Assembly (NCBI RefSeq): GCF_027947595.1
Contig: NZ_CP116257.1
Coordinates: forward strand, 5,146,001 to 5,210,000
DNA length: 64,000 nt
Reading direction: 5' to 3'
Source of the DNA: Streptomyces lienomycini
Lineage (GTDB): Bacteria > Actinomycetota > Actinomycetes > Streptomycetales > Streptomycetaceae
The number at the start of each line of letters is the position of its first letter. Position 1 is the stretch's first letter. A model generated the notes under the pieces. It worked only from the letters and a program-made list of their open reading frames with translations, was not told where the DNA came from and did not search any database. Positions 1-9,427 of this stretch are shown here, in pieces. Position numbers and translations under genes: made by a program.

Positions 1-87
1 TGACAAAGTTCCCTGCACGCTCGGCCAAGTCCGAAGCACAGGACGCGCCTAAAGTCGCTGGGCGAAGCCGGAGGAATTGGAGCGACA

Positions 88-573
88 ATGAGAAATCGTA
101 AGCTCGCATCGAGCGTTCTGTCCGTGACCATGCTGTCGGTCGGCCTCGTTGCCCTGGAATCGACGCCGGCGGCTGCCGCGACCCCCAAGTGCAGCCGCGC
201 GGTCCAGATGAAGCCGAACTCCGCGTATTCGTACTACATGCTCATTCCGAAGTCGGCCGCCACGGTCAAGTGCAGCATGAGTCCGGGAGCGCGGAACAAG
301 GGCGTCACCGCTCTTCAGACGGCGCTCGCGTACTGCTACAACGTCTACACGGGCGCTCAGGGTCACAAGTTCGGCCCCGGCGACATCGACGGCATCTACG
401 GGAACGCCACCAAGAACGCAGTGTATTACTTGCAGGTACAGATCTTCCCGCAGCAATCGAGCGAGCAGGACGGGATCTACGGCCCGAACACCGCAGCCAA
501 CATGAAGTTCCCGTGGCACAACCCGAGCAATGACCGGATCATGAACACATGCACCCGGCGGAACGGGAGCTGA
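88..573 (+). CDS. Secreted peptidoglycan-binding-like protein
   Basis: 161 residues. Residues 1 to about 31 form a Sec signal peptide: basic MRNRK, a hydrophobic stretch, then an Ala-rich AxA cleavage region. The mature part has two short blocks typical of PG_binding_1 folds, GDIDGIYGNATKNAV (about residues 92-106) and DGIYGPNTAANM (about 128-139), preceded by an ALQTAL helix. Four cysteines in the mature part suggest two disulfides after export. A GGAG lies 8-9 bases before the ATG. It faces sbcC tail to tail with an 8-base gap. The role is probably binding to cell-wall glycan; no catalytic domain is visible. Confidence 0.8.
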   Translation: MRNRKLASSVLSVTMLSVGLVALESTPAAAATPKCSRAVQMKPNSAYSYYMLIPKSAATVKCSMSPGARNKGVTALQTALAYCYNVYTGAQGHKFGPGDIDGIYGNATKNAVYYLQVQIFPQQSSEQDGIYGPNTAANMKFPWHNPSNDRIMNTCTRRNGS

Positions 574-581
574 CGGGACGT

Positions 582-3500
582 TCACCGGGAGACGGACTGG
601 CCCGTACCGCCTTGTCGCAGAGCCGACCCCGACCTCCCCTTCACCACCTCGAGTTGGGCGTGGATCCGCCGCCGCAGGTCGGCGACGTGGCTGACGATGC
701 CGACGCTGCGGTCCCGCTCGCGCAGGGCGTCGAGGACGTCGAGGACCTCGTCGAGGGTCTGGTCGTCGAGGCTGCCGAAGCCCTCGTCGATGAAGAGGGT
801 GTCCAGGCGGACGCCGCCGGCCTCGTCGGTGACGACGTCGGCGAGGCCGAGCGCGAGGGCGAGCGAGGCGAAGAACGTCTCCCCGCCGGACAGCGTGGCC
901 GTGTCGCGTTCGCGGCCGGTCCAGGCGTCGACGACGTGCAGGCCGAGGCCGCTGCGGCCGCGTCCGGAGCGGTCGTCGGAGTGGACGAGGGTGTAGCGGC
1001 CGGAGGACATGCGCAGCAGGCGGGCGGTGGCCGCGGCGGCGACCTGTTCGAGGCGGGCGGCCAGGACGTAGGACTCCAGGCGCATGCGGCGCTGGTTGTC
1101 CGCGGAGGTGCCCGCGGTGAGGGAGGCGAGGCGGGCGACCCGGGTGTGTTCCTCGCGCAGCGGGGCGAGCCCGCGCACGGAGGCGGTTGCGTGCGCGGAC
1201 AGCCGGTCCAGCTCGGCGCAGCACCGGGCGGCGGCGTCGCGGGCGGAGGCGGCCTCGCGCAGGCGCAGACCCGCGTCGGCGGCCGTCCGCCCCGCGGCGG
1301 CCGGGTCGGCGGGCGGTCGGCGGGACGCGGTGACGGTGTCGGCCTCGGTGAGGACCGCGCGGACGGCGGCGTCCTCGGAGTGCCAGGCGTCGAGCCGCTG
1401 TTGCAGCTCGCGGTGGGCGGTGGCGTCGAGCAGTGCGGCCGCCGCGTCCCCGGGGGTGTCGAAGCCGGCCCGGAAGGCGGCGTCGGCGAGCCGGGCGTCG
1501 GCGTCCTTCAGCCGCTGGGCGGTGTCCTCGGCGACGCGGGCGGTGTCGGCGGCCTCCGTGAGCAGCACGGCCCGGCGTTCCAGCTGCGCCGCCCGCGCCG
1601 CCACGCTCGCGGCGGCACCGCGTGCTCGCGTCAACTCCTCTTCCAGGGCCGTTTGTTCGCGCTCCAGGCGGTCCCGTCCCGCGATCCGGGAGGCGGACCG
1701 GAGGGCGGCCTGCTGCTGGGCGGCGACGCGCTGCTCGCGCTCTCGCTCGGCCCCCCGCAGCTCCTCCTGCGCGGCGTGCAGCCCGGAGGCGGTCGTCCGC
1801 ACGCGCGCGTACTCCCGCTCCAGCTCCTCGGCCTCTTCGGCCAGCCGGGCGGTGGGCGTCTCGCCGGCTTCCGCCTTCGCGGCGGCGAGGGCCTCCCGTA
1901 CGGTGCCCAGGCGTCGTTCGTCGTCCGCGCGCCGCTCGTCGGCGGCCTGGTAGGCGGCGAGGGCCCGCTCCTCCGCGTCGCGGTCGACGTGCCCGGCGGT
2001 CTTGCGCGCGGGGGCGGGGTGTTCGGTGGCGCCGCACACCGCGCAGGGGGTGCCGTCGGTGAGGTTCGCGGCGAGTTCTGCGGCGATGCCGGTCAGCCGC
2101 TGTTCCTTGAGGTCGAGCCAGTGGGCGCGGGCGTCCCCGGCGTGCTCGGCCGAGGCGAGTGCCCGCCGCCGGGCGGCCTCCGTGTCGTCGGTGAGCCGGT
2201 CGCGTTGCCGGGCGGCGTCGAGTCGGCGCCGTGCCGGATCGCGCTGCACGGCGAGCTGTTCGGCACGGGTCGCGGCCTCCTGCGCGCAGTCGACGCGACC
2301 CTGCAGTCGGGTGCGGGTGCGCTCCCAGTCGGCGAGCCAGGTCTCCGCCTCGTGCCGGACGTCCTCGTCGGCGCGTTCCTGGCGGTCGAGGCCGGACCGC
2401 TCCTCGACCAGGCCGGCGAGGCGTTGTTCGGCGCGACGGGCCGACTCGAGGCCGCCCAGTTCCTCGGCGGTCCGGCGGGCGGCGGCGGCGAGTCCGGCGG
2501 CGCCCGCGTCGGCGAGGGCCTGCGGCAGGACGGCACGCGCGCGTGCCTCCGCGGCCGCCGCCCGCCGGTGCTCGGTGCCGGCGGCGTTCCGCAGCTCCAG
2601 GGCGGGCGCCACCGCTTCGGCCTTGCGGGCCCGCTCCATGCGCTCCTGCGCGGCGCGGTGGGCGTCGGCCCGCTCGGCGAGCCGTGCGGCTCGCTCCCGT
2701 GCCTCGGCGAACCGGCGTTGCAGCCGGTCGAGTTCCCGGGCGCCGGCGAGTTCGCGTTCGGCGGCGGCCTGGGCGGATTCGGCGGCCGTGAGCCGGCAGT
2801 CGGCGATCGTGAGCAGTTCGCGGGCGGTGGTGCGGGCGACGGCGGCGGCGCCGAGAACGGCCTCGGCGAGGCCCGGCTCGCCCGGCGCCAGCTCGGGCAG
2901 TTCCATGGCGCGGCCGGCTGCCTGCTGCATCCGGTGCGCGTCGGCCAGCAGCGTGGCGTCGCCCTCGCGGACCCGGGCCTCGGTGGTGCGTCGCCGTTCC
3001 GCGAGGCGCTTCTCGACCTCGGCGAACCGCCGGGTGTCGAAGAGCCGCCCGAGGAGCTTGCCGCGGGCCTCCGCGTCGGCGCGCAGGAAACGCGCGAAGT
3101 CGCCCTGGGGCAGCAGCACGACCTGGCAGAACTGCTCGCGGCTCATGCCCAGCAGTTGGGTGATCTCCTCGCCGATCTCCTGGTGGGAGCGGCTGAGGTC
3201 CTTCCAGGTTCCCGCCGTGGCGTCGTACTCGCGCAGCCAGGTCTGGGCCTTGTCGACGGTGGTGCCGACGCCCTTCTTCTTGGGGCGCTCCCAGGGCGGC
3301 TGCCGGGTGATCTCCAGTCGGCGCTGCGCGACGGTGAGGTCGAGGCGCACCTCGGTGCGGGTGCCGACGGCCGCGTGGTCGCTGCGTAGCGTCACTCCCT
3401 GGCCGCCGCCCTGCCGGGCGCCCGGCACCGAGCCGTACAGGGCGTAGCAGACGGCGTCGAGGACGGAGGTCTTGCCCGCGCCGGTGGGGCCGTGCAGGAG

Positions 3501-3593
3501 GAAGAGTCCGGCCGTCGAGAGGTCGTCGAAGTCGACGCTCTGCGAGGCGCCGAAGGGCCCGAAGGCGGTGATGTCCAGCCGGTGCAGCCTCAC
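582..3593 (-). CDS. sbcC: SbcC, nuclease SbcCD ATPase subunit
   Basis: 1003 residues from a GTG start that overlaps the sbcD stop as GTGA, so the two are translationally coupled; a longer upstream reading would run through sbcD and is rejected. Walker A GPTGAGKT is at residues 35-42. A long Arg/Glu/Ala-rich coiled coil follows, interrupted mid-protein by the zinc hook CAVC. The C-terminus carries the ABC signature LSGGE and the Walker B LFIDEGFGSLDD. In the family, SbcC is the Rad50-like ATPase that opens DNA ends and hairpins for SbcD. Size is close to family norms. Confidence 0.95.
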   Translation of the reverse strand: MRLHRLDITAFGPFGASQSVDFDDLSTAGLFLLHGPTGAGKTSVLDAVCYALYGSVPGARQGGGQGVTLRSDHAAVGTRTEVRLDLTVAQRRLEITRQPPWERPKKKGVGTTVDKAQTWLREYDATAGTWKDLSRSHQEIGEEITQLLGMSREQFCQVVLLPQGDFARFLRADAEARGKLLGRLFDTRRFAEVEKRLAERRRTTEARVREGDATLLADAHRMQQAAGRAMELPELAPGEPGLAEAVLGAAAVARTTARELLTIADCRLTAAESAQAAAERELAGARELDRLQRRFAEARERAARLAERADAHRAAQERMERARKAEAVAPALELRNAAGTEHRRAAAAEARARAVLPQALADAGAAGLAAAARRTAEELGGLESARRAEQRLAGLVEERSGLDRQERADEDVRHEAETWLADWERTRTRLQGRVDCAQEAATRAEQLAVQRDPARRRLDAARQRDRLTDDTEAARRRALASAEHAGDARAHWLDLKEQRLTGIAAELAANLTDGTPCAVCGATEHPAPARKTAGHVDRDAEERALAAYQAADERRADDERRLGTVREALAAAKAEAGETPTARLAEEAEELEREYARVRTTASGLHAAQEELRGAEREREQRVAAQQQAALRSASRIAGRDRLEREQTALEEELTRARGAAASVAARAAQLERRAVLLTEAADTARVAEDTAQRLKDADARLADAAFRAGFDTPGDAAAALLDATAHRELQQRLDAWHSEDAAVRAVLTEADTVTASRRPPADPAAAGRTAADAGLRLREAASARDAAARCCAELDRLSAHATASVRGLAPLREEHTRVARLASLTAGTSADNQRRMRLESYVLAARLEQVAAAATARLLRMSSGRYTLVHSDDRSGRGRSGLGLHVVDAWTGRERDTATLSGGETFFASLALALGLADVVTDEAGGVRLDTLFIDEGFGSLDDQTLDEVLDVLDALRERDRSVGIVSHVADLRRRIHAQLEVVKGRSGSALRQGGTGQSVSR

Positions 3594-4753
3594 CGTGCCA
3601 CCTCCCGCAGGGTCTCGTCGGCGCGTACGGCGTCGAAGGCGTCCCGCAGGACGCTCTGCTCGTGGCCGTCGGGACCGGCGCCGCGCACGTGGCCGACGAA
3701 GTCCTCCGCGATCTGCTGGTCGCTGCGGTCGGCGAGGCGCCGGGCGTAGGACACGCCCGGCTCGTCGGGTGCGCGCTCGGGGTCGAAGACGAGGCTGAGC
3801 GTGTGCGGGAACCGCTCGGTGAGCCGTGCCATGGGGTCGTCCGGCCGGACCGGGTCGGTGAGGGTCGCCTCGACCCAGGCGTCCTCGTGCGGGGTCAGTT
3901 CCGGGTCGGCGAGGAGGTCCTCCAGCGTGCCGCGCAGCCGGGCCAGCGCGCGCGGCACCGGGCAGTCGACGCGCTCGGCGGTGACCGATCCCCCGGCGTC
4001 CAGGTCGACGAGCCACATGCTCTTGCGGTGCCGGTGCTCCGAGAAGGAGTACGGCAGCGGGGACCCGGAGTAGCGGACGCGCTCGGTGAGGGTCTGGCAG
4101 CCGTGCAGGTGCCCGAGGGCCACGTAGTCGACGCCGTCGAAGACGCCGGAGGGCACGGCGGCGACCCCGCCGACGGTGATGTCCCGCTCGCTGTCGCTCT
4201 GCTCGCCGCCGGTGACGAAGGCGTGCGCGAGGACGACGGAACGGGTGCCGGGCGCGCGGGTGGCGAGGTCGGCGCGCACCCGGTCCATGGCGGCGGCGAG
4301 CACGGCCTCGTGCCCCGCTCTCTCGACGCCGAACTCGGCCTTCACGAGGGCCGGTTCGAGGTACGGCAGTCCGTAGAGGGCGACGTCCCCGTGGGGGTCG
4401 GTCAGTACCACGGGGGTCGCGCAGCCCGCCGGGTCGGTGCGCAGGTGGATGCCGGCACGACCGATGAGCCCGGCACCGACCCCGAGACGGCGGGCCGAGT
4501 CGTGGTTGCCCGAGATCATCACCGTCGGCACGCCGAGGTCGGCGAGGCGGTGCAGGGCGTCGTCGAACAGTTCGACGGCGGCCAGCGGCGGCACCGCCCG
4601 GTCGTACACGTCTCCCGACACGACCACGGCGTCGACGGCGTGCTCGCGCACGGTGTCGACGAGGTGGCCGATGAACCCGGCCTGGGCGCCGAGCATGTTC
4701 ACCCGGTGGAACGCCCGGCCGAGGTGCCAGTCGGAAGTGTGCAGCAGTCGCAT
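3590..4753 (-). CDS. sbcD: SbcD, nuclease SbcCD exonuclease subunit
   Basis: 387 residues. The Mre11-like metallophosphatase signature is complete at the N-terminus: DWHLGR (residues 8-13), GDVYDRAVP, GNHDS, a later LAHAF and GHLH, which together supply the metal ligands. The C-terminal part is the capping and SbcC-binding region. It acts with SbcC as a double-strand exonuclease and hairpin endonuclease in repair. The gene is first in a two-gene operon with sbcC, overlapping by 4 bases. Confidence 0.96.
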   Translation of the reverse strand: MRLLHTSDWHLGRAFHRVNMLGAQAGFIGHLVDTVREHAVDAVVVSGDVYDRAVPPLAAVELFDDALHRLADLGVPTVMISGNHDSARRLGVGAGLIGRAGIHLRTDPAGCATPVVLTDPHGDVALYGLPYLEPALVKAEFGVERAGHEAVLAAAMDRVRADLATRAPGTRSVVLAHAFVTGGEQSDSERDITVGGVAAVPSGVFDGVDYVALGHLHGCQTLTERVRYSGSPLPYSFSEHRHRKSMWLVDLDAGGSVTAERVDCPVPRALARLRGTLEDLLADPELTPHEDAWVEATLTDPVRPDDPMARLTERFPHTLSLVFDPERAPDEPGVSYARRLADRSDQQIAEDFVGHVRGAGPDGHEQSVLRDAFDAVRADETLREVAR

Positions 4754-4766
4754 GATCCCCGAGACT

Positions 4767-4804
4767 AACGGGAGGGTCCGACAGCCCGGACGGTTACTCC
4801 CGTT
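4767..4804 (-). terminator. Hairpin between the IMPACT gene and sbcD
   Basis: An 8-bp outer stem (AACGGGAG at 4767-4774 with CTCCCGTT at 4797-4804) encloses a 5-bp inner stem (4776-4780 with 4787-4791). It lies downstream of the minus-strand IMPACT gene and just before sbcD, so it probably ends the upstream transcript. There is no U tract, which is common in high-GC actinobacteria. Confidence 0.5.
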
Positions 4805-4858
4805 TCGCCCTTCACGACCGTTGCGCGATGGCCTGTTACGACCGTCTTGTCCGGCTTG

Positions 4859-5485
4859 TCATGCGTCTCCGTACGCCTCTCCGCCCAGCTCGAACCCGGC
4901 GGAGCCGGCGGTGGCGTCCGCGAGCCAGGCGCGGAAGGTGTCCACGTCCGTCTCCGGGAGGCCGACCTCGATGGTGACGTCCTCGGCGTAGCGCACGTCG
5001 CGCACGGCGCGGCCCGTTGTGCGCAGGTCGTTCTGGAGCTTGCCGGCCCGCTGGTGGTCGACGGTGACCGTGGCCAGGCGGAACCGGCGGCGGGTGAGCG
5101 TGCCGAGGTCGTCCAGGGCTTCGCCGACCGCGCCTCCGTAGGCGCGGATGAGGCCGCCCGCGCCGAGCTTGACGCCGCCGTAGTAGCGGGTGACGACGGC
5201 GACGACGTAGCGCATGTCGCGGCGCAGGAGCATCTGGAGCATGGGGACGCCCGCGGTGCCTCCCGGCTCGCCGTCGTCACTCGCCTTCTGGACGGCGGCG
5301 TCGGCGCCGATGACGTAGGCCCAGCAGTTGTGGGTGGCGTCGGCGTGCTCCTTGCGCACGCCCGCGACGAACGCCTGGGCGTCCTGCTCGGTGGCGGCCG
5401 GGGCGAGGGCGCACAGGAAGCGCGAGCGGTTGATCTCGGTTTCGTGCACGCCCGCGCGGGCGACCGTGCGGTACTCGTCCTGCAT
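4859..5485 (-). CDS. IMPACT/YigZ family protein
   Basis: 208 residues. The N-terminal UPF0029/IMPACT domain is clear: SRFLCALAP near the start, THNCWAYVIG, a DDGEPGGTAG turn, and the family hallmark RYYGGVKLGAGGLIRAYGGA at about residues 99-118. A C-terminal DUF1949-type ferredoxin-like domain follows. YigZ-type proteins are linked to nucleic-acid binding and translation control; the reaction, if any, is unknown. The gene is probably a single transcription unit, with a hairpin between it and sbcD. Confidence 0.9.
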   Translation of the reverse strand: MQDEYRTVARAGVHETEINRSRFLCALAPAATEQDAQAFVAGVRKEHADATHNCWAYVIGADAAVQKASDDGEPGGTAGVPMLQMLLRRDMRYVVAVVTRYYGGVKLGAGGLIRAYGGAVGEALDDLGTLTRRRFRLATVTVDHQRAGKLQNDLRTTGRAVRDVRYAEDVTIEVGLPETDVDTFRAWLADATAGSAGFELGGEAYGDA

Positions 5486-5556
5486 CCGGCCAGCCTATGC
5501 GCTCGCCGTACCGCGTCCCCCGGCACGGTCGTCGCGGGGCCGGGCGGCGCCCGCGG

Positions 5557-6272
5557 TCATCCGACGGTCCCGACGTCCCGGGTGAGGTGGAGGCCGAGGA
5601 AGCGGTCGGCGTAGGCGCTGATCTCGAAGCGGGCTCCGTCCGGGAGGTCCGGGTCGCTCTCCACCTCGTGCAGGACACGCAGCACTCCGGGGGCGTCGAG
5701 GTCGTCCTCCCAGGCGGCCCGCAGCCGGTCGCGGACGTCGCCCGGGACGGGGCGCGAGGGCCGCCGGGCCCAGTCGGCGACCGCGTGGCGCAGGCGGGCG
5801 AGGCTCTGCCGGGCCTCGTCCAGCGTCCTCGTGTCGAGCTCCACGCGCGCGTGGTGGTGCCGTTCGAGCAGGGCGAGGCGCACGGCGTCGGGGGCGGCGA
5901 GGTCGAGTGCGGCGGGGTGCACCGGGGCGACGGCGATCGCCGTCCCGTCCGGGGCGGCCGCGTCGTCGCGTACGACGCGCACGCTCTGGCCGGAGCCCGG
6001 GGAGGAGCCGGGGCCGGGCCGTCCTCGAAGGGCCGGACGCCGAGGGCGGCCGCGGCCCCGTCCAGCCGTTCCCGCTCCTCCGCGCCGGCGAGCACCGCCC
6101 ACGCGGGCGTGCCGTCGAGTTCCAGGACACGTACCAGGAGGTCCGCGACGAGCAGGACCCGCAGGGCGGTGGCGTCGCCGCCCGGCGCGTGCGCCTCGAC
6201 ACGGGTCGGTGCCCGCCGGGCGGGGGCGGCGGGGGCGGGGTGCCCGGTCCGGGCGTCGATGATGCGCAGCAC
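5557..6272 (-). pseudogene. Cysteinyl-tRNA-synthetase-like protein, frameshifted
   Basis: The two halves are in different frames. From a GTG at 6272 the frame reads VLRIIDARTGHPAPAAPARR and continues to GVRPFEDG. From about 6000 the coherent reading moves to another frame (SGQSVRVVRDDAA through AWEDDLDAPGVLRVLHEVE) and stops at 5557. The switch lies in a run of G and C at about 5990-6035 and equals one missing base (or two extra). Both ends resemble cysteinyl-tRNA synthetase: the LRxxDxxTG opening and the AWEDDLxxPGVLRVLH segment near the anticodon-binding end. The class I HIGH-type signature is not recognisable. The intact version would be a synthetase-like protein of about 238 residues. A sequencing error is as likely as a true mutation. 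Confidence 0.7.
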
Positions 6273-6418
6273 GAGGCGAGCGTAGGCGGGGTGGGGCGGT
6301 GGCGCACAGGGGCGCGCGGCACCGCTTGCGCCGCACGGGGAATCCCGGCGTGCCGCCGTCCGTTGTCCCGACCGGGTGCCCGATCCGCGGGCCGCCCGGG
6401 AGCACGAGGAGGCCGCCG

Positions 6419-6826
6419 GTGTACGGCGACGAGGCAACCGTCCGCAAGATCCTCACCGAGTCGGGCGACACCTGGGCCGTGGTGGGCCTGTCGAACAACC
6501 GTCAGCGCGCGGCGTACGGCGTCGCCGAGGTGCTGCAGCGCTTCGGCAAGCGCGTCGTCCCGGTGCATCCCAAGGCGGAGACGGTGCACGGCGAGCAGGG
6601 TTACGCCTCGCTCGCGGACGTTCCCTTCGACGTGGACGTCGTCGACGTCTTCGTCAACAGCGACCTGGCCGGTCCGGTCGCCGACGAGGCGGTCGCCCAG
6701 GGCGCGCGGGCCGTCTGGTTCCAGCTCGGCGTGGTCGACGAGGCGGCGTACGAGCGGACCCGGGCCGCGGGCCTGGAGATGGTGATGGACCGCTGCCCCG
6801 CGATCGAGATCCCCCGGCTGGGCTGA
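6419..6826 (+). CDS. CoA-binding domain protein (YccU type)
   Basis: 135 residues, a single CoA-binding Rossmann domain. The start is a GTG preceded by GAGGAGG; an in-frame extension 40 codons longer lacks family similarity. Motifs: WAVVGLSNN (about residues 15-23), VVPVHPKAE, and VDVVDVFVNSD, as in stand-alone CoA-binding proteins related to the N-terminal domain of succinyl-CoA ligase alpha. The conserved VWFQLGV and a Cys near the end (MDRCPAIE) are present. It is probably a ligand-sensing or regulatory protein. It faces the VWA gene with a 12-base gap. Confidence 0.9.
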   Translation: MYGDEATVRKILTESGDTWAVVGLSNNRQRAAYGVAEVLQRFGKRVVPVHPKAETVHGEQGYASLADVPFDVDVVDVFVNSDLAGPVADEAVAQGARAVWFQLGVVDEAAYERTRAAGLEMVMDRCPAIEIPRLG

Positions 6827-6838
6827 TCGGGCGGCAGC

Positions 6839-8116
6839 TCACCGGGCGGTGCCCGGACCGGACTCGATGACCACCACGCGGGCCCATTCGGGCGGGGTGT
6901 CGGGGACGTACTCGGGGTCGTCCTCGTCCCAGGACCCGTTCGACCGCTCCCGGGGGAACAAGCCCACCACGGTCCGGCATGCCGGCCGGGTGTCCGGCCA
7001 GGGCGTCTGCCCGTCGGTCAGGACCACGACGGCGTCCGGCGCCGGGCTCGACCGCAGCGCCTTGGCGAAGCCGGTGCGCAGGTCCGTCCCGCCGCCGCCC
7101 GTCAGCGGGATCCCCTCGGCCCGGCACAGGGAGTGCGCGGCGCGGGCCGACGCGTCGCACGGCACCACGCTGACCAGGTCGCGCCGGCCGCCGACGGCGC
7201 GGGCGATCGCGGCGACCTCGAGGAGCGCGCTGCCCAGTTCGGCGTCGCTGACGGACCCGGAGGTGTCGATGACCACGGCGACCCGGGGCGGTCTGCGCCG
7301 CAGGCTGGGCAGGACGACGCCGGGCGTTCCGGCGGAGCGGCGCGACGGCCGGCCGTACGTGTAGTCCTCTCCCGCGCCGCCCGAGGAGGTGGCCGAGCGG
7401 ACCGCCGCGCCCAGCAACTCGCGCCAGGGCTGCGGCGGGTGGAACACCTTCTCCGCCCACCGCCGCCATCCCTTCGGGGCGCTTCCCGGACGGGCGTTGA
7501 TGCCCCGCGCCACCCGGAAGCGCACCGCGTCCCGTTCCTGCTCGCTGAGTCCGTCCGCGCCGTCGGGACCGAGGTCCCAGTCCCGTTCGAGGCCGTCGGC
7601 GCCGCTGCCGCAGTCCAGCCAGGCCAGGCTCTCGGTGAGCCGCCCGAGCCGGAACTGGCGCAGGTAGTCCTCCATGAGCTGCCCGTCCGGCAGTTGCAGG
7701 AACGCCGGGTCGACGGCGCCCTCGGGGCGGACCAGGCCGTCGCCGAACGCGTCGTCGTTGATCTCGCAGTCGGCGGCGATGTTCATCCGCAGCCGTTCCG
7801 CCGGGCCCGTCAGCCCGCGCTCGCGCGCCACCCGGTCGCTGCGCCCGTGATGGTCGCGCAGCAGGTGCGACACCTCGTGCACCCAGACCCCGGCCAGTTC
7901 CTCCACGGGCCTACGGTCCACGAAGACCGGCGAGGCGTAGCACCGCCAGTGCGTGTCGACGGCCATCGTCGGCACCCTCCGCGACGGGACGACGTGCAGC
8001 GCGAACAGCGCCGTCGCCAGGTAGGGCCGGGCCCGGGCGGCCTGCAGCCGGGCGGTGAAGAGCTTCTCCAGGTCGATCACGACCCGGTCCGGCACGGTCG
8101 TACTCCCCGGGCTCAT
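6839..8116 (-). CDS. VWA-like metallopeptidase-domain protein (DUF2201 type)
   Basis: 425 residues from an ATG that overlaps the MoxR-type stop as ATGA. The N-terminal half carries a zincin-like HEVSHLLRDHH (HExxH) at about residues 83-93, the pattern of the putative metallopeptidase domain in DUF2201 proteins. The C-terminal half is a VWA-like domain with DTSGSVS (the DxSxS MIDAS), a GGGGTDLR loop and VVVLTDGQTPWP. The AAA ATPase immediately upstream is the usual partner. The expected role is a substrate adaptor or metal-dependent chaperone with the ATPase; the substrate is unknown. Confidence 0.88.
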   Translation of the reverse strand: MSPGSTTVPDRVVIDLEKLFTARLQAARARPYLATALFALHVVPSRRVPTMAVDTHWRCYASPVFVDRRPVEELAGVWVHEVSHLLRDHHGRSDRVARERGLTGPAERLRMNIAADCEINDDAFGDGLVRPEGAVDPAFLQLPDGQLMEDYLRQFRLGRLTESLAWLDCGSGADGLERDWDLGPDGADGLSEQERDAVRFRVARGINARPGSAPKGWRRWAEKVFHPPQPWRELLGAAVRSATSSGGAGEDYTYGRPSRRSAGTPGVVLPSLRRRPPRVAVVIDTSGSVSDAELGSALLEVAAIARAVGGRRDLVSVVPCDASARAAHSLCRAEGIPLTGGGGTDLRTGFAKALRSSPAPDAVVVLTDGQTPWPDTRPACRTVVGLFPRERSNGSWDEDDPEYVPDTPPEWARVVVIESGPGTAR

Positions 8117-9357
8117 CGGGCCGCCTGCGCCGTGCCGGCGATCCGTGCCGCCGCGCGGTCGGCGGCGCGGTCGGCGCGGCGGGACAGGGCCATGGCGCCG
8201 GCGAGTCGGTCGATCGAGGCCGGGACGTCCCAGTCCCCCTGCCGCAGCGCGGCGAGCGTCGTCGCCGGGACGACCACGACGTCCGGGGCGCCGGTCTCCA
8301 TCGCCCGGGCCAGCAGTGCCCACGCCGCGTCCCACCGGGACCGCTCCGGCCGCTTGCGCACGGCGGCCACCACCCCGTCCAGCACGGCCTGGCGCAGGTC
8401 CCCCCGTTCGGGCAGTACGGCACCCGCCGGGTCGGCGAGCAGCGTCTCGGGGTCCGGGAGGTCCATGCGGTCCAGGCCCGCCATCAGTTCGAGTCCCGGT
8501 CCGTCCCCCACGGTCCCGCGCACCAGCAGGGAGAGCACCTCCCGGGACGAACCGGCCGCGGTCGCGAAGGCGATCAGGCACAGGCTCATCTCCCAGCTCC
8601 GGGGCGACGGCCAGGCACCGCCGCGGCGCGTCTCGCCGCCGGGCAGTCGGTGCACGAGCCCGGGGCGGGCGGTGAGGAACTCGCACACCGCACGGCGCGC
8701 GTAGCGCACGGCCTCTCCCACCCGGGCCGCGTCGAGGCCGGGCAGGGTCGCCCGGGGCCAGGTCCCGCCGAGACCGCGTACGACCACGTCCTGGTCGTGG
8801 GTCCACTGCAGATGGACGAACCGGTTGGCCAGGGGCGGGCTCAGCTCCCAGCCGTCGGCCGCCGAGGAGCGCGGGTTGGCGGCGGCCACGATCCGCACGC
8901 CGGGCGGCAGCCGCAGCGCGCCGATCCGCCGTTCGAGGACCAGGCGGAGCAGCGCGGCCTGGACGGCGGGCGGTGCGGTGGACAGCTCGTCGAGGAACAG
9001 CAGTCCGCGGCCGGCCCGCACCAGGCGGACCGCCCAGTCCGGCGGGGCCATCGGAACGCCCTGCTCGGCCGGATCGTCGCCGACGACGGGCAGGCCGGAG
9101 AAGTCGGAGGGCTCGTGCACGCTGGCGATCACGGTGGTCAGCGGGAGATCGAGGGCGGTGGCGAGCTGGGTCAGGGCCGCGGTCTTCCCGATGCCGGGTT
9201 CTCCCCACAGCAGCACGGGCAGGTCGGCGGCCACGGCCAGGGTGAGCGCCTCCAGTTGGATGTCGGGCCGCGGTTCGGTGGTCGTGTCACGCAGGAGTGC
9301 CAGCAGTTCGCCGGCGACGTCGAGCCGGGAGGGCACGGCAGGGGAACATGTCATCAT
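8113..9357 (-). CDS. MoxR-type AAA+ ATPase
   Basis: 414 residues. Walker A GEPGIGKT is at about residues 55-62, Walker B LLFLDELST at about 118-126, and a sensor 1 AAANP follows at about 158-162. The arrangement matches the MoxR branch of AAA+ proteins, which act as chaperones for metal or cofactor insertion, usually with VWA partners. AAGGTG lies 7 bases ahead of the chosen ATG. It is the middle gene of a three-gene unit and overlaps the VWA gene by 4 bases. Confidence 0.9.
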   Translation of the reverse strand: MMTCSPAVPSRLDVAGELLALLRDTTTEPRPDIQLEALTLAVAADLPVLLWGEPGIGKTAALTQLATALDLPLTTVIASVHEPSDFSGLPVVGDDPAEQGVPMAPPDWAVRLVRAGRGLLFLDELSTAPPAVQAALLRLVLERRIGALRLPPGVRIVAAANPRSSAADGWELSPPLANRFVHLQWTHDQDVVVRGLGGTWPRATLPGLDAARVGEAVRYARRAVCEFLTARPGLVHRLPGGETRRGGAWPSPRSWEMSLCLIAFATAAGSSREVLSLLVRGTVGDGPGLELMAGLDRMDLPDPETLLADPAGAVLPERGDLRQAVLDGVVAAVRKRPERSRWDAAWALLARAMETGAPDVVVVPATTLAALRQGDWDVPASIDRLAGAMALSRRADRAADRAAARIAGTAQAAR

Positions 9358-9427
9358 TTGTCATCACCTTGGGGTGGGTCGTGAGAAGGATTTCGGCGCG
9401 GGGCGGGGTGTTCGCGCGCCGTTGGGG

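Noticed and set aside
49..4016. Long plus and minus ORFs opposite or across sbcC and sbcD (for example 549-3389 plus and 582-4016 minus)
   Set aside because: They are shadow frames of the GC-rich sbcC and sbcD genes; the real frames carry the Walker, zinc-hook and phosphatase motifs. The 141-residue N-terminal extension of sbcC runs through sbcD.
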